Assembly: GCA_964352535.1 (NCBI GenBank)
Contig: CAYGSW010000034.1
Coordinates: 1-30,784, forward strand
Length of the DNA: 30,784 bases
Direction of reading: 5' to 3'
From: Granulosicoccus sp964352535
Lineage (GTDB): Bacteria; Pseudomonadota; Gammaproteobacteria; Granulosicoccales; Granulosicoccaceae
Below the pieces are notes generated by a model that saw nothing but the letters and a program-made list of their open reading frames with translations, did not search any database and had not been told where the DNA came from. The translations under genes and the position numbers were made by a program. How positions within the stretch are numbered: the first letter of the stretch is position 1; each line of letters starts with the position of its first letter. Positions 7,280 through 15,364 of this stretch are shown here, in pieces.

Positions 7280-9916
7280 ATGAATGATTTAAAAAACTAC
7301 TCTGATAGATACCCTGGCAAACAGGCTCCAACGCGTCGCACGCAGGCTACTTTCGCAGCAGTTGCGGCAACCCTGCTAACGCTACCTCTTGTGTTCATAA
7401 ACACCGCCGTCGTACACGCCGATGTGCGAACAGCCCACCCGTCGCTGGTGTCAGAGAATGCGTCGTTCTTTACACCTGGAGCCGTGGATGGTCGGGTGGA
7501 AGCTATCGCGGTTGAAGGCGATACAGTTTATGTTGGCGGCACCTTCACTCAAGTACAGATGGCGCTTGGCGGTGAAATTTTTAATCAGCCGTATCTCTAT
7601 GCGTACAGTAAATCCACTGGGGCCATCCTTCGTGACTTTGATCCAATACTGAACAAGCCCGTTCTGGCGCTGCAGACAACCGGAGACGGAACAGGCATCT
7701 TTGCTGGCGGTTCGTTCACGACCGTCAATGGTGAAGACAATCGCAAAGGGCTTGTCAAGCTTGACGAATTCGGTGACCGTGTAACAGGCTTTGCCGCCAG
7801 GCCCAACAAGCGTGTCTATACAATGGACCGGTCCGGTAACACACTCTACATCGGTGGCAACTTCGATCGCGTAGGGCAGACGCCTGTCGAATACCTGGCA
7901 GCCATCGATGCCACTACGGGTGACGTACTGCCCAACATCAATCTGGACTTCGACGGAGTTTTTTCCACCACGCGCACGACAGGATTTGCAAGCGTCGACG
8001 ATATTGAAGTTACCTCGGACGATCAACTCATGGTAGTCGTCGGCAACTTTGCGACGATCAACGGCATCAGTCGATCTCGTCTTGCCTTGATCGAACTTGG
8101 CGAACAAGCCATGGTCTCAACGTGGAATACCGATGTGTTTGATATTCAGTGCCCCGCCTCCAAGTTTCCTCAATATATCAAGGGCATCGACATCTCCCCT
8201 GATGACTCCTATCTGGTAACAGGCACCACAGGATTTCGTCGCATTGGCGTACCTGCCTGCGACACTATCCTCCGGTTTGAACTTGACGATCTGACCAACA
8301 ACGACGTTCAGCCAACATGGATAACCTACACCGGAGGCGACTCGGTGTATGAAGTGGCGGCATCGGAGCATGCCGTTTATGCGGGTGGACATTTTCGTAC
8401 ATTGAACAACGGCTTGAGTCCTGATGGTGGAAGAACTGGTCCAGGCGCGATAGTGCGTCGAGGCCTTGCAGCACTAGACCCACTCAATGGTCTGCCGATT
8501 CTCGACTGGCGCGCTGATAGAAACCCGCGTGGCGTTGGCACCTTTGCCCTTGAGGTTCACCCCGAAGGTCTTTACATCGGCGATGACACCGACTTTCTCA
8601 ATGGTTTTGAACACCCTAAATTCAAGTTTCTGCCCATTACCTCAAGCACGATTGTGCGTCCGAATATCCCATCGCTGCCCACCACCATTTTCAGTGGTAA
8701 CGGTTTTGCACTAGATGCCATTGCATTTGACGGATCTACACTTGATACGCCAATGACCATGTCCAGCACAGGTTGGGACGACGCTCGTGGAGCCATGTTC
8801 CTGGGTGGCCAACTGTTTCATGCCGACGACAACGGTGACATGTGGGTCAGCTTGCTGCGCGACGACGACACGTTTGGTCCTCGCGAACGAGTCAATCTCT
8901 TCGCGCTGACCAGCAACGAGTGGAATCTATCTGCACTAACCGGTATGTTCTTTGACCACGCTCAGGGCCGGGTTTACTACACACTGGAAAATGATCCTGA
9001 CTTGCACTGGAGAGCGTTTACGCCAGACGGTCCCCTCTTTGGCGACTTTGAGTATGTGGCGGACGACCAGGGCGATATAAACTGGAGTAATGTGCGTGGC
9101 ATGGATGTTATAGACGGTCAGCTGTACTTTGGTCTAACTGACGGCAATCTGTATCGAGCAGCGATCAACGGCGTATCGCCGGTTGCGGGTACCACCCAAG
9201 TCATCAGCGGTCCGGGTATCGATGGACAGAACTGGAATAGCCCGTTTCTGGCCTTCTCATCAGTCGGCCCAGTGCTTCCGCCATTGGTAGAGGCGCAATT
9301 CGAATTCGAGTCAGCGGGTAGCGCTACGTTTCGTTCATTCAAAGCGTTTGAATTCCCGGTTGCAGCAGGTGAACCCGTCAATGTTCGGATAACGTGGGAT
9401 GACGCCGATGCTCAACTTAACGTGTTCCTGCGAGATGCCAATGGACAGCTCGTAGACTCTGACAGCAGCCAGACCGATAGTCCGACCAAGTGGCTGTCAG
9501 CACCTGCTGGCATCGGCGGCACGTACAAGATTGCTGTCAAGATCCAGGAAGGCAGCACCGCTTACTCGGTAAGTGTCAACCCGACGGAACAGCCGCCTTT
9601 GCCACCTGAGCCTCGTGCAGACTTTGAATTCAGCACAAGCGGCAGCGAAACACAGAATCGGTGGCAGGTGTTCAACTTCGAGGTTGAAGCTGGCGAGTTG
9701 ATCGACGCCCAAGTGGTGTGGGATGACCCGGATGCGAGTGTGAAGGTGTTCTTGCGCGACGAAAGCAAAACCCTGATTGATCGCGATGTCGACCTCAGCG
9801 GCTCACCGGAGATGGTGTCCGCCATTGCACAAACCAGTGGACGCTGGTCGGTGGCGGTCAGAATTGAGACAGGCGCGATTGACTATGATGTACTGGTCAA
9901 TACCAGCGCTAATTGA
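7280..9916 (+). CDS. Exported beta-propeller (delta-60/DUF5122-like) protein with two C-terminal repeat modules
   Basis: 878 aa. The ATG at 7280 has GAAAGG (7265-7270) at spacing 9. A long signal peptide is visible: Arg pair near residue 19, hydrophobic core about 24-42, probable cleavage after VVHA near residue 47. Residues about 60-450 carry repeated YVGGTFTQV / FAGGSFTTVNG / YIGGNFDRVG / VVVGNFATING / YAGGHFRTLNN motifs, typical of delta-60/DUF5122-like beta-propeller blades. Residues about 450-660 read as further propeller-like sequence with less regular repeats. Two related modules of about 100 residues follow (about 668-770 and 775-878), each with FEFxxxGS...F.V.AGE...VxWDDxDAxxxVFLRD, resembling pre-peptidase-type beta-sandwich domains. 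No catalytic residues are recognised, so a binding or structural role outside the cell is inferred. An intrinsic terminator follows at once. Confidence 0.8.
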   Translation: MNDLKNYSDRYPGKQAPTRRTQATFAAVAATLLTLPLVFINTAVVHADVRTAHPSLVSENASFFTPGAVDGRVEAIAVEGDTVYVGGTFTQVQMALGGEIFNQPYLYAYSKSTGAILRDFDPILNKPVLALQTTGDGTGIFAGGSFTTVNGEDNRKGLVKLDEFGDRVTGFAARPNKRVYTMDRSGNTLYIGGNFDRVGQTPVEYLAAIDATTGDVLPNINLDFDGVFSTTRTTGFASVDDIEVTSDDQLMVVVGNFATINGISRSRLALIELGEQAMVSTWNTDVFDIQCPASKFPQYIKGIDISPDDSYLVTGTTGFRRIGVPACDTILRFELDDLTNNDVQPTWITYTGGDSVYEVAASEHAVYAGGHFRTLNNGLSPDGGRTGPGAIVRRGLAALDPLNGLPILDWRADRNPRGVGTFALEVHPEGLYIGDDTDFLNGFEHPKFKFLPITSSTIVRPNIPSLPTTIFSGNGFALDAIAFDGSTLDTPMTMSSTGWDDARGAMFLGGQLFHADDNGDMWVSLLRDDDTFGPRERVNLFALTSNEWNLSALTGMFFDHAQGRVYYTLENDPDLHWRAFTPDGPLFGDFEYVADDQGDINWSNVRGMDVIDGQLYFGLTDGNLYRAAINGVSPVAGTTQVISGPGIDGQNWNSPFLAFSSVGPVLPPLVEAQFEFESAGSATFRSFKAFEFPVAAGEPVNVRITWDDADAQLNVFLRDANGQLVDSDSSQTDSPTKWLSAPAGIGGTYKIAVKIQEGSTAYSVSVNPTEQPPLPPEPRADFEFSTSGSETQNRWQVFNFEVEAGELIDAQVVWDDPDASVKVFLRDESKTLIDRDVDLSGSPEMVSAIAQTSGRWSVAVRIETGAIDYDVLVNTSAN

Positions 9917-9935
9917 GGGTATGCATTAATCGCGA

Positions 9936-9967
9936 TAGCCAGTGCTGTTACAGGCACTGGCTATTTT
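9936..9967 (+). terminator. Rho-independent terminator of the 878-aa propeller gene
   Basis: Perfect 10-bp stem TAGCCAGTGC (9936-9945) / GCACTGGCTA (9954-9963) with an 8-nt loop, followed directly by TTTT (9964-9967), 19 bases after the stop codon. It separates this gene transcriptionally from the downstream lipoprotein gene. Confidence 0.8.
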
Positions 9968-10418
9968 CCATTATTTCACCAAGCGGCAACAGGCTCTGCA
10001 CGCACCCGTTGCACCACGGGGTTCTGACTCAAGACGAACCGAGTGCAGGACGATATCGCGATGATCCAGCGTCTATTCATGAAGGCATCATGGCTAGTCG
10101 AGCTGCTTTGTCTCTAGCCGCCCTCTTTATGCAGCGGATCCCACCAAGTCAGCATGAAACCGTTTTTTACTAACCCGTGCTGTGTGAAACCGTTCTATAT
10201 GACCCCGTCGCTAACATCGCCCATAGTAAACCGGGCTGCGACCAGCTCATTCCCGGAACTCGTCACAGAACGAGGGTTCAACTGGAGCCGGCCTTCCTGA
10301 AGGGATCTTATGTTTCACGAATAGCCAGGAATAGACCGTTTTTTACGCAGCTTTTTCAGCTATCTGGAACGATTTTTCCTTGTAAGTAGTTTGCCGAACA
10401 ACACTTCAGGAACTCTTT
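9968..10418. other. Gene-free intergenic region, about 0.45 kb, with ACCGTTTTTTAC repeats
   Basis: Short open frames here lack ribosome sites and recognisable content. A 30-bp period imperfect duplication starts at 10156 and 10186: both copies begin GAAACCGTT and share CCCGT at the same offset, 18 of the first 23 bases agreeing. The 12-mer ACCGTTTTTTAC at 10159-10170 recurs exactly at 10335-10346. The region must hold the promoter of the lipoprotein gene, but no strong hexamer pair stands out. Confidence 0.45.
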
Positions 10419-12893
10419 GTGGATTTTTCACACCCGCTTTCACACCCGCGTAGCGTCATCAGCCTGCTACTTGTGCTCTGTCTATTCGGGTGTGAGTCAT
10501 CCCAACAAAGTACAAACCTTGAGTCAGGCTCGACAGCGCCAAACGAACCTGCGACCGTCAGCCCTCCTACCGAGCCCGCTGAACCCGGCATTGAAGCAGC
10601 CAATCCTGATTCTGCCCAGGCCTCTACCATCGTTATCAAAGATACCAACGTCAGCGGTGGTGGCTTTCAAAGTGATGTCACAATCACTGAAGACGGGCTG
10701 ACCGTATATTCTGCTGCAGACGTGTCGGGCGTCTTCAAATCAACGGACGGTGGGTTGCGCTTTGAAAGCCGTAATCGCGGCCTGCAGAGTTCAAAGATCG
10801 CATCGATAGCGATCACGCCAGATAACGATCAGATCCTGTACGCCGGAACAGGAAACATCGGAGCATCCGGTGGGCTATTCAGATCCATAGATGGCGGCCA
10901 ATCATGGACTTTGACCGGTGATGGCGCTAAAGCCCGCTTCGCTGGCAACCATTCTGCCACTAACGATCCCCTACCCCGTGGACATCCCAGATCCAATGGC
11001 GATTTGATCGTGGTAGACGCGGGAGAAAATCCTGCTACCCACACAGACGACACGGTAATAGCCGGTACCTATAAGGATGGTATCCGCGTGTTCACTCAAG
11101 GTGGAGACAGCGAAGCCTCGGCAGTTAACACGTCCGGGTATGTGCGATCCATTGCACGACACGCAGCTTTGCCAGGTATTGCATTTGCAGCCATCCAGTT
11201 TGCCGAGAGTGCCAGGAACGGCATCTACCGGATCGACTACAGCAACCTTTCCAGTCCAACGTCCACGTTGCAGTACGCAACACCACGCCCGGAAGGCTTG
11301 ACGGTATTAAGTAGTGGTCATGTCTATGCGGCCATCGGTGCCGGTGGGATAGTCAAGTTCGATGGCAATTCCTGGGTTTTACAGAACGCCGGGCTTGCCA
11401 TTGATGATGAAAATCGACAATGGACTGCCGTTGCCGGCTACGTCACCGGTAACAATGACATCGTGTACGCAGGTACCACCAATCAGGGCGGAAATTCATC
11501 AGGTGCCAGGTACTCCAACATCTGGAGGACACTGGATGGCGGTGCTAGCTGGTCTGCCTTAGTCGATGCTGATACGAACGTTGCCGATACCATCCATGGC
11601 CAGGCACATGACTGGTGGTTTCGCGTCGATGCATTCACACAAGCAGGTCTGGGTCGCAAGAACAGTGTGGTCAGCTCCATCGATGTAGCCCAAGGCGCAT
11701 CGGACGATCTTTTTATCGATGACATCATTTATGTCTCAGGCCGAGGCGGCATCTGGAAATCCGACAATGGCGGAGACTCATGGAAGCCCGCTGTGAACAA
11801 TATGCAGGCGACATCCAACCGCGGTGTAGCCGTTAATCCGAACAACCCGGATCAGCTCGTCCTTGCAAACACCGATTACGTCGTGCTTGAAACACGTACT
11901 GGCTTCGAAGCCGATAGTCTGTCTCGTGACAAGCCTGCCGGTGCTGAGTCCAGAGCCTACGATGTTGTTTTCGATTCAGAATCAAATCAGGTCATTGTTG
12001 GTGTAGGAGACAGGGATACAAACAATCCCGGTGGAGGCGAAGTTTTCGTCAAGTCTACCAGCGCATTGGGTGCGCCTTCTGGCTCAGGCTGGATCAATAC
12101 CGATCTTGGCTCTGCAACCTCTTCAACCGATGGAAGAGTACGGGCCATAACGTATGGCTACCACGATGGCACTACGGCGACGACACAAACAATTCTGGCT
12201 GCCGTGGAAGATGAAGGCGTATTTCGATACCACAACGGGCGCTGGTCAAAAAGTAGTGGAGTGACTGTCGGTTCAACGGATGGAAGTAACTTCGTATGGC
12301 CGGATAACAGGAATTCTGGTGTTGTGTACCTGCTGGATTTGTCCAGCGGGCTGTACCGGTCCAGTGACGGTGGGCAAAGCTGGGTGGACATCTGGCCAGG
12401 CATGAGTTTGAGGAATAATGACTTCTTCAACACGGGATTTATTGCTGCACACGATAACAATCCGACAACCCTGTTTCTCTCCATTCAAGGAGATCAGGGC
12501 TCACCTATTGGTGCAAGCTTCAAGGTGTACAGAATGACTGAAGCGGATGTCAGAGTATTTGGTGAGCCAGGCACTGCGGGAATCACTGATATTACAAGAC
12601 ACACGGGCAATGCCTTGATTCGACGTCCGGGCCCCCTGGCCTTTGGGCCTGACGGTAGATTGTGGTTAACGCAGCAGCAGGATGCAAAAAATGCAATTGA
12701 TGCAGCACTCTTTGTCATGGAAGATCCTGCCGCTGATGCATCATTTACGGAACTGACAACCGATGAATACCGCAACAGCGCAGTGTCACCGAGTGGTATG
12801 GCTGTTTCAATCGATGGGCATATCTATATTGCCCAGAACGGACATGGTGTAGTGAAAATATCGCTACCCTGTCGTTTCATGGATAGCTGCTGA
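10419..12893 (+). CDS. BNR / sortilin-type beta-propeller lipoprotein
   Basis: 824 aa. The GTG start at 10419 is preceded by AGGAA at suitable spacing. Residues 1-25 form a lipoprotein signal ending in the lipobox LFGC, with acylated Cys25. A Pro/Glu/Ser-rich spacer (about 27-70) would hold the domain off the membrane. The rest carries BNR/VPS10-like blades with the Asp-box pattern SxDGGxxW or close variants: GVFKSTDGGLRF, GLFRSIDGGQSW, IWRTLDGGASW, IWKSDNGGDSW and LYRSSDGGQSW. This architecture occurs in sialidase-like, GH74 xyloglucanase-like and photosystem-assembly (Ycf48-like) propellers. I cannot identify the catalytic Asp pair of GH74, so hydrolase activity is unproven. Location is the outer membrane or periplasm by the lipobox; binding of an extracellular glycan is a guess from the neighbouring locus. 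Confidence 0.8.
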   Translation: MDFSHPLSHPRSVISLLLVLCLFGCESSQQSTNLESGSTAPNEPATVSPPTEPAEPGIEAANPDSAQASTIVIKDTNVSGGGFQSDVTITEDGLTVYSAADVSGVFKSTDGGLRFESRNRGLQSSKIASIAITPDNDQILYAGTGNIGASGGLFRSIDGGQSWTLTGDGAKARFAGNHSATNDPLPRGHPRSNGDLIVVDAGENPATHTDDTVIAGTYKDGIRVFTQGGDSEASAVNTSGYVRSIARHAALPGIAFAAIQFAESARNGIYRIDYSNLSSPTSTLQYATPRPEGLTVLSSGHVYAAIGAGGIVKFDGNSWVLQNAGLAIDDENRQWTAVAGYVTGNNDIVYAGTTNQGGNSSGARYSNIWRTLDGGASWSALVDADTNVADTIHGQAHDWWFRVDAFTQAGLGRKNSVVSSIDVAQGASDDLFIDDIIYVSGRGGIWKSDNGGDSWKPAVNNMQATSNRGVAVNPNNPDQLVLANTDYVVLETRTGFEADSLSRDKPAGAESRAYDVVFDSESNQVIVGVGDRDTNNPGGGEVFVKSTSALGAPSGSGWINTDLGSATSSTDGRVRAITYGYHDGTTATTQTILAAVEDEGVFRYHNGRWSKSSGVTVGSTDGSNFVWPDNRNSGVVYLLDLSSGLYRSSDGGQSWVDIWPGMSLRNNDFFNTGFIAAHDNNPTTLFLSIQGDQGSPIGASFKVYRMTEADVRVFGEPGTAGITDITRHTGNALIRRPGPLAFGPDGRLWLTQQQDAKNAIDAALFVMEDPAADASFTELTTDEYRNSAVSPSGMAVSIDGHIYIAQNGHGVVKISLPCRFMDSC

Positions 12894-12937
12894 AGGTCCA
12901 CCTTGACCCTTCCTGGTCCTTGATGGGTAACGATCAC

Positions 12938-13250
12938 CTCACTCGCACTGGCCTTACCCGCACCGACCATACCCGCAGTGGCCATACCCGTACTGGCCGT
13001 ACTCGCAGTAGCCNNNNNNNNNNNNNNNNNNNNNNNNNNNNNNNNNNNNNNNNNNNNNNNNNNNNNNNNNNNNNNNNNNNNNNNNNNNNNNNNNNNNNNN
13101 NNNNNNNNNNNNNGCCTTACTCGCAGTGGCCTTACTCGCAGTGGCCTTAAGCGTAGTAGACTTACGTGCATTAGCCGCACTCGCAGTGGCCTTGCGTGCA
13201 GAGGCGTTGCTGGTATTCGCCATGATCGCATTAGCATTACGCACCAGCAT
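12938..13250. repeat. 15-bp minisatellite interrupted by an assembly gap, possibly coding
   Basis: Five units precede and nine follow the N-run, all in a 15-bp register with consensus CTTACTCGCAGTGGC (two adjacent units, 13116-13145, are identical). The array degenerates towards 13250. On the plus strand an ATG at 12923 opens a frame of five-residue units (LTRTG, LTRTD, HTRSG, HTRTG, RTRSS, gap, LTRSG, LTRSG, LKRSR, LTCIS, RTRSG and so on) that ends at TGA 13251-13253, right after the last unit. C/T changes cluster at third codon positions of this frame, which hints at plus-strand coding. The minus strand is also open (KATAS units, ATG at 13250). Neither start has a good ribosome site, so coding is unresolved. 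Confidence 0.75.
13014..13113. other. Scaffold gap (100 N)
   Basis: Exactly 100 N, the usual placeholder for a gap of unknown length. Flanking repeat units are 103 bases out of register with the N-run included (103 is not a multiple of 15), so the stated length is not the true one. The array is probably longer than it appears. Confidence 0.95.
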
Positions 13251-13594
13251 TGATTGAGTCGCTCATAACAGTCTGACGTCTTTCATAAGCGCAGTGAACT
13301 CACTCGGGCAATCATTGCAATAGTAAGCACCAGCGTATATCTTTTGCGAGACCCATCACATATTGACACACGCAAGCTCTTCTCTGACCGTCCGGTAATG
13401 CCTGAGCATTGAGCGTAAGCGACCTCTCGGAACATGATGTCCATCGCTAAATAAGTGTGTCTAAATTCACTGTGTCCAACTTGAACTGTGACTTGGTTAG
13501 TGGACTAGATAAACAGCATGCTATTGGCACTTCTGTATACAGCACATATCAGCGACGTCCTCAGAAAAACTAAAAGAGACAGAATAATCTGCTT

Positions 13595-15241
13595 ATGAAC
13601 ACATCGTTTTCAAACCTGCGTTTTCGCTTTCCCGGATTGGGCATGCTACTTGCCGCGACCATACTGCTGTCACCCGTTACTTTTCCGGGCTCTGCTGGCG
13701 CTCAGTCCACACCTCGCCTTGCCCTTGTTACACGTACCATTCCAGTACCTGACGCAGACCAGGCCTACGTGCAACACTTTTCACAGCGTGGTTGGAACGT
13801 CACGTTAGTGGACGACGATGCTGTTCGAGCCAATGGTCAGAATGCCATCAGCGGCTACGACTTGGTGGTGATTAGCTCGACCGTATATCCACAACGTATT
13901 CAAGGCAGATTACGCGATGCACCCGAACCCATAATTGTTGCCGAACACCAGCTGTTTACAGCGTTTGGACTGGCCACTAACCGGGGACTAACGGACTCAA
14001 TCAGCAAACTCGATATTGCCAGGCCGAACCATCCATTGGCAGCGGGCTTAAATGGCACTGTGTCCGTCGCTTCAAAAGCAAAGCCGATGAATTTTGGCAC
14101 TGCAGGGCAGGATGCCCATGTGATCGCAACCGCTCAGGGGTCGGCAGAAAAGGCGGTGATATTTGCCTATGAAGCTGGCGATACGCTGGCCAATGGTCAG
14201 CGTGCCCGTGGTCCACGAGTTGCCTTTTACATGAGCCAAGCCTACCCAAGATTCACTAACCGTGAGGGATCGGCGCTACTTGAAGCTGCTGCAACGTGGG
14301 CAGCCGCAAACGCACCAGCACAGGAAGACGGCGATGGCAACAAGCAAACCACATCGATTGCACCGGCAGCCGGTACACTTCTCGGCGCAAACGTCTCGAA
14401 AGAAAGCTTTCCATCACGCTACGAGGCCGTCCGTGGATTCGAGAGGCAGATCCGTCGCGACCTGGATATCGTCAACCGGTTTCACGAGTTCTCGGCTGGC
14501 GTCACCTCAAATTTTTTCTGGGATCGCCGTCATATCGAAGACGGGCGTACCGTCATGATATCGTGGAGAGCCACTGACAACGCTGGATCAACCCAAGGTC
14601 AACCAGACCCGCAGCGGGCAAGAAAAATTGTTGCTGGTCAATTCGACAGGCAAATCAAAGCCATGGCAACAGCACTGCGCGACCTCAAAGCGCCAGTGCT
14701 GTTGCGCTTCAATTGGGAGATGGATCAAAGCGTTGGAGATCCTCAATACATTGGAACCCCGCAGGAATTCATAGCAGCCTGGCGTTACGTACATCGTATA
14801 TTTGAAAACCAGGGTGCAAGCAATGTCGAGTGGGTATGGGCTCCACGGGCACGTTCATTTGCAAAAGGCGTGGGCCAGACCTTTTATCCGGGATATGAGT
14901 ACGTCGACTGGATCGGTGGCTCTGCTGTTCCCATTAACTCTTTCACTGATGCCCAAACAATTTACAGCGCGTGGAATCAGTGGGCAGCAAGTATCGGCAA
15001 GCCTCAATTCCTGTGGATAGGGTTACGTGAAAATCCCAATGATGCCCGTTGGAAGTCACAGTTCATCAATGAGATCCGTAATCTGGCAGGTAGTCAATGG
15101 TCAGGTCTGAAAGCGGTTATGTACTACAGTAGCAAGTCCCCCCGTGGATTCGACTACACCACTGACACCTCGTCCGCGTCACTCAGTGCGTTTCGGCAGC
15201 TTGCCTGCGATCCTCAGTTTACGACGGTCAACGGTTGCTGA
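13595..15241 (+). CDS. Exported ThuA-like + GH26-like (beta-mannanase fold) protein, nucleophile apparently lost
   Basis: 548 aa. The ATG at 13595 starts a clear signal peptide (hydrophobic core about 15-30, cleavage after SAGA near residue 36). Residues about 40-240 resemble a ThuA/class I amidotransferase-like alpha/beta domain (RLALVTRT..., YDLVVISSTVYPQ, RVAFYMSQ). After a polar linker, residues about 258-548 read as a GH26-type TIM barrel: GTLLGANVSKESF, FERQIRRDLDIVNRFHEFS, LLRFNWEMDQS with E375 at the acid/base position, VEWVWAPRA, and FYPGYEYVDWIGG. In GH26 the nucleophile is the Glu of a KPxMxAExG segment; here the segment reads KPQFLWIGLREN (469-480), placing Ile475 at that position, with Glu479 four residues later. 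It may be a non-catalytic binder or an altered enzyme. It is convergent with the Wzy-type gene at the edge of the polysaccharide locus, so action on that polymer is inferred. Confidence 0.75.
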   Translation: MNTSFSNLRFRFPGLGMLLAATILLSPVTFPGSAGAQSTPRLALVTRTIPVPDADQAYVQHFSQRGWNVTLVDDDAVRANGQNAISGYDLVVISSTVYPQRIQGRLRDAPEPIIVAEHQLFTAFGLATNRGLTDSISKLDIARPNHPLAAGLNGTVSVASKAKPMNFGTAGQDAHVIATAQGSAEKAVIFAYEAGDTLANGQRARGPRVAFYMSQAYPRFTNREGSALLEAAATWAAANAPAQEDGDGNKQTTSIAPAAGTLLGANVSKESFPSRYEAVRGFERQIRRDLDIVNRFHEFSAGVTSNFFWDRRHIEDGRTVMISWRATDNAGSTQGQPDPQRARKIVAGQFDRQIKAMATALRDLKAPVLLRFNWEMDQSVGDPQYIGTPQEFIAAWRYVHRIFENQGASNVEWVWAPRARSFAKGVGQTFYPGYEYVDWIGGSAVPINSFTDAQTIYSAWNQWAASIGKPQFLWIGLRENPNDARWKSQFINEIRNLAGSQWSGLKAVMYYSSKSPRGFDYTTDTSSASLSAFRQLACDPQFTTVNGC

Positions 15242-15364
15242 AGGCGCCTTGCTCAAGACCCTGTCGCACGCTTGTGCTTGGAGACGTATCGTAGGCTGCA
15301 ATGAAAACTCGTGTTATGGCTTATCCTACGTCACCGATATATCACGGTTGCTTGCGTGTTTATA

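Larger units (their letters stand above)
12894..13594. other. Intergenic region holding a minisatellite and a scaffold gap
   Basis: The 700-bp region contains the 15-bp tandem array (12938-13250) and the 100-N gap listed separately. From 13254 to 13594, upstream of the ThuA/GH26-like gene, I see no gene. A TTGACA lies at 13363-13368 without a matching -10, and a looser TTGAAC (13481-13486) / TAGATA (13506-13511) pair has an overlong 19-bp spacer. Confidence 0.5.

Noticed and set aside
7451..8107. 218-aa open frame opposite the propeller gene
   Set aside because: Antisense shadow of regular propeller blades, with no start signal or domain.
9913..10389. Two short open frames (86 and 70 aa) after the 878-aa gene
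   Set aside because: The first runs through a strong intrinsic terminator, neither has a ribosome site, and the composition looks non-coding.
12938..13250. CRISPR array
   Set aside because: Units are contiguous 15-mers with no spacers, so this is a minisatellite; no cas gene is nearby.
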